From Podila epigama (lineage: Eukaryota; Mortierellomycota; Mortierellomycetes; Mortierellales; Mortierellaceae), in the NCBI GenBank assembly GCA_015679605.1, contig JAAAVE010000332.1, forward strand, positions 1-18,402: 18,402 nt of DNA, written 5' to 3'. Position 1 is the stretch's first letter; each line of letters opens with the position of its first letter. Position numbers and translations under genes: made by a program. Of the stretch, positions 17,640 through 18,402 are shown piece by piece. The notes beneath the pieces are model-generated. The model did not search any database, was not told where the DNA came from, and saw nothing but the letters and a program-made list of their open reading frames with translations.

Positions 17640-18402
17640 CATGATGTCTCCATCATCATGGGACCCAATAACGTGTTTGTTGGGATGAAAACGAGGGATG
17701 AAAAGAGCCCGTCTCATTGCCTGTTGCTTTGTTGTTTCTCTTGTTGTGTGGTTGTTGTTGTTATTGTTGTTGTTGTCTGTCTGTCTTTACCCTAACAAAC
17801 GACCATGGCACAAAAAGGTTTCTTTTCTATTTTAGACATGGTCACACACAACATTATTGTTCACACACTCTATGAAAAAAAAAAAAGCGCTTTGCGTTTT
17901 TTTTCTTGGATCAGGTCCCTGTCCGTTCCCTCCCCCTACCTTGGACGTTGTAACCCTCATCCTCATTCATGTCACCATGAAATATGTGAGAGACTTACAT
18001 TCTCCACAACCCTCCTCATAGCATTAGCTGTTCCTTACCATCCTGCATGAACTCCCCTACAAATGTGGAGAAAGATGAGGAAGAGTAAGGGGAGGGAATA
18101 CTTTTTCTTTTTTTTTTTGTTGTTTTTGTTCTTGCTGTTGTTGTTGTTTGTTGTTGGTGTTGTTTCTGCTCCTGTTGTTGCCCATCATACATGCACCATG
18201 CACTGTGGAAATAGAAAGAAATGCTCATTCACTTTGTTCACGCGACATTGAGTTCACTTTTGGTACGACAAGCACAAAAACAACCCCCACGTTTTGAGAG
18301 CAAAAACCCCAATTGCACTCACAGAGCTCAAAGTGCGGGGAAGATGCGAGAAAGTAGATTACAGTACAGATGCTCGAAATATCGATTTGTTCATTTTTTT
18401 TT
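17640..18402. other. Non-coding right edge with GTT-rich tracts
   Basis: No supported gene. It holds TTG-triplet tracts (about 17750-17777 and 18118-18180), an A11-12 run near 17876 and possible minus-strand splice signals at 17993-17998 (GTAAGT) and 18057-18060 (GTAG). These may belong to the 5' part of a minus-strand transcript, but no coding exon can be supported. Confidence 0.35.

Overview
The window looks like nuclear DNA of an early-diverging filamentous fungus, most likely Mortierellomycota (Mortierella and relatives). This is inferred from short GTAAGT/GTATGT introns, a kinesin-4 with fungal-style disordered insertions, and a decayed gag-like gene that resembles, from memory, a family dispersed in Mortierella genomes. 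No database search was possible. No prokaryotic operon, CRISPR array, tRNA or rRNA gene was seen.

Left part (1-4210). Two tandem + strand paralogues (47-523 and 1587-2075) encode cysteine-free secreted proteins of 158 and 162 aa. They share an almost identical 5' leader and signal peptide but have diverged in the mature part, which has a beta-trefoil-like pattern. Between them lie a possible decayed repeat fragment and an imperfect direct repeat. After the second gene come a small hairpin and a 226-bp element with 31-bp imperfect terminal inverted repeats (MITE-like). Next is a frameshifted gag-like pseudogene (2646-about 3510), an A25 tract, and an intact 158-aa gene (3734-4210) whose N-terminus recalls Kunitz/STI-type beta-trefoils. 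Its poly(A) signal overlaps its stop codon.

Centre (4359-11632, - strand). One large gene, convergent with the previous one, encodes a 2044-aa kinesin-4 (KIF4/KIF21-type) motor. I reconstructed eight exons and seven introns; all junctions keep frame and restore a canonical motor domain. Two exons are very small (17 and 27 nt). The P-loop, switch I and switch II are intact. The KIF21 WD40 domain and the KIF4 Cys-rich domain are absent. The C-terminal half is low-complexity and carries an SxIP motif and a basic patch.

Right part (11633-18402). About 6.8 kb has no gene I can support. It is rich in simple repeats and alternates between purine-rich and pyrimidine-rich stretches on the + strand. 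Its most specific signal is a cluster of three ACGCGT boxes plus one ACGCGA in 76 bp (13484-13559), matching the fungal MBF/MCB G1-S element. A few splice-site-bounded stretches could be exons of an unrecognised transcript, but the evidence is weak.

The secreted trefoil-like genes plus repeat debris make the left part an accessory, fast-evolving segment. The kinesin is a conserved housekeeping cytoskeletal gene, and the right part is probably regulatory or intergenic DNA.
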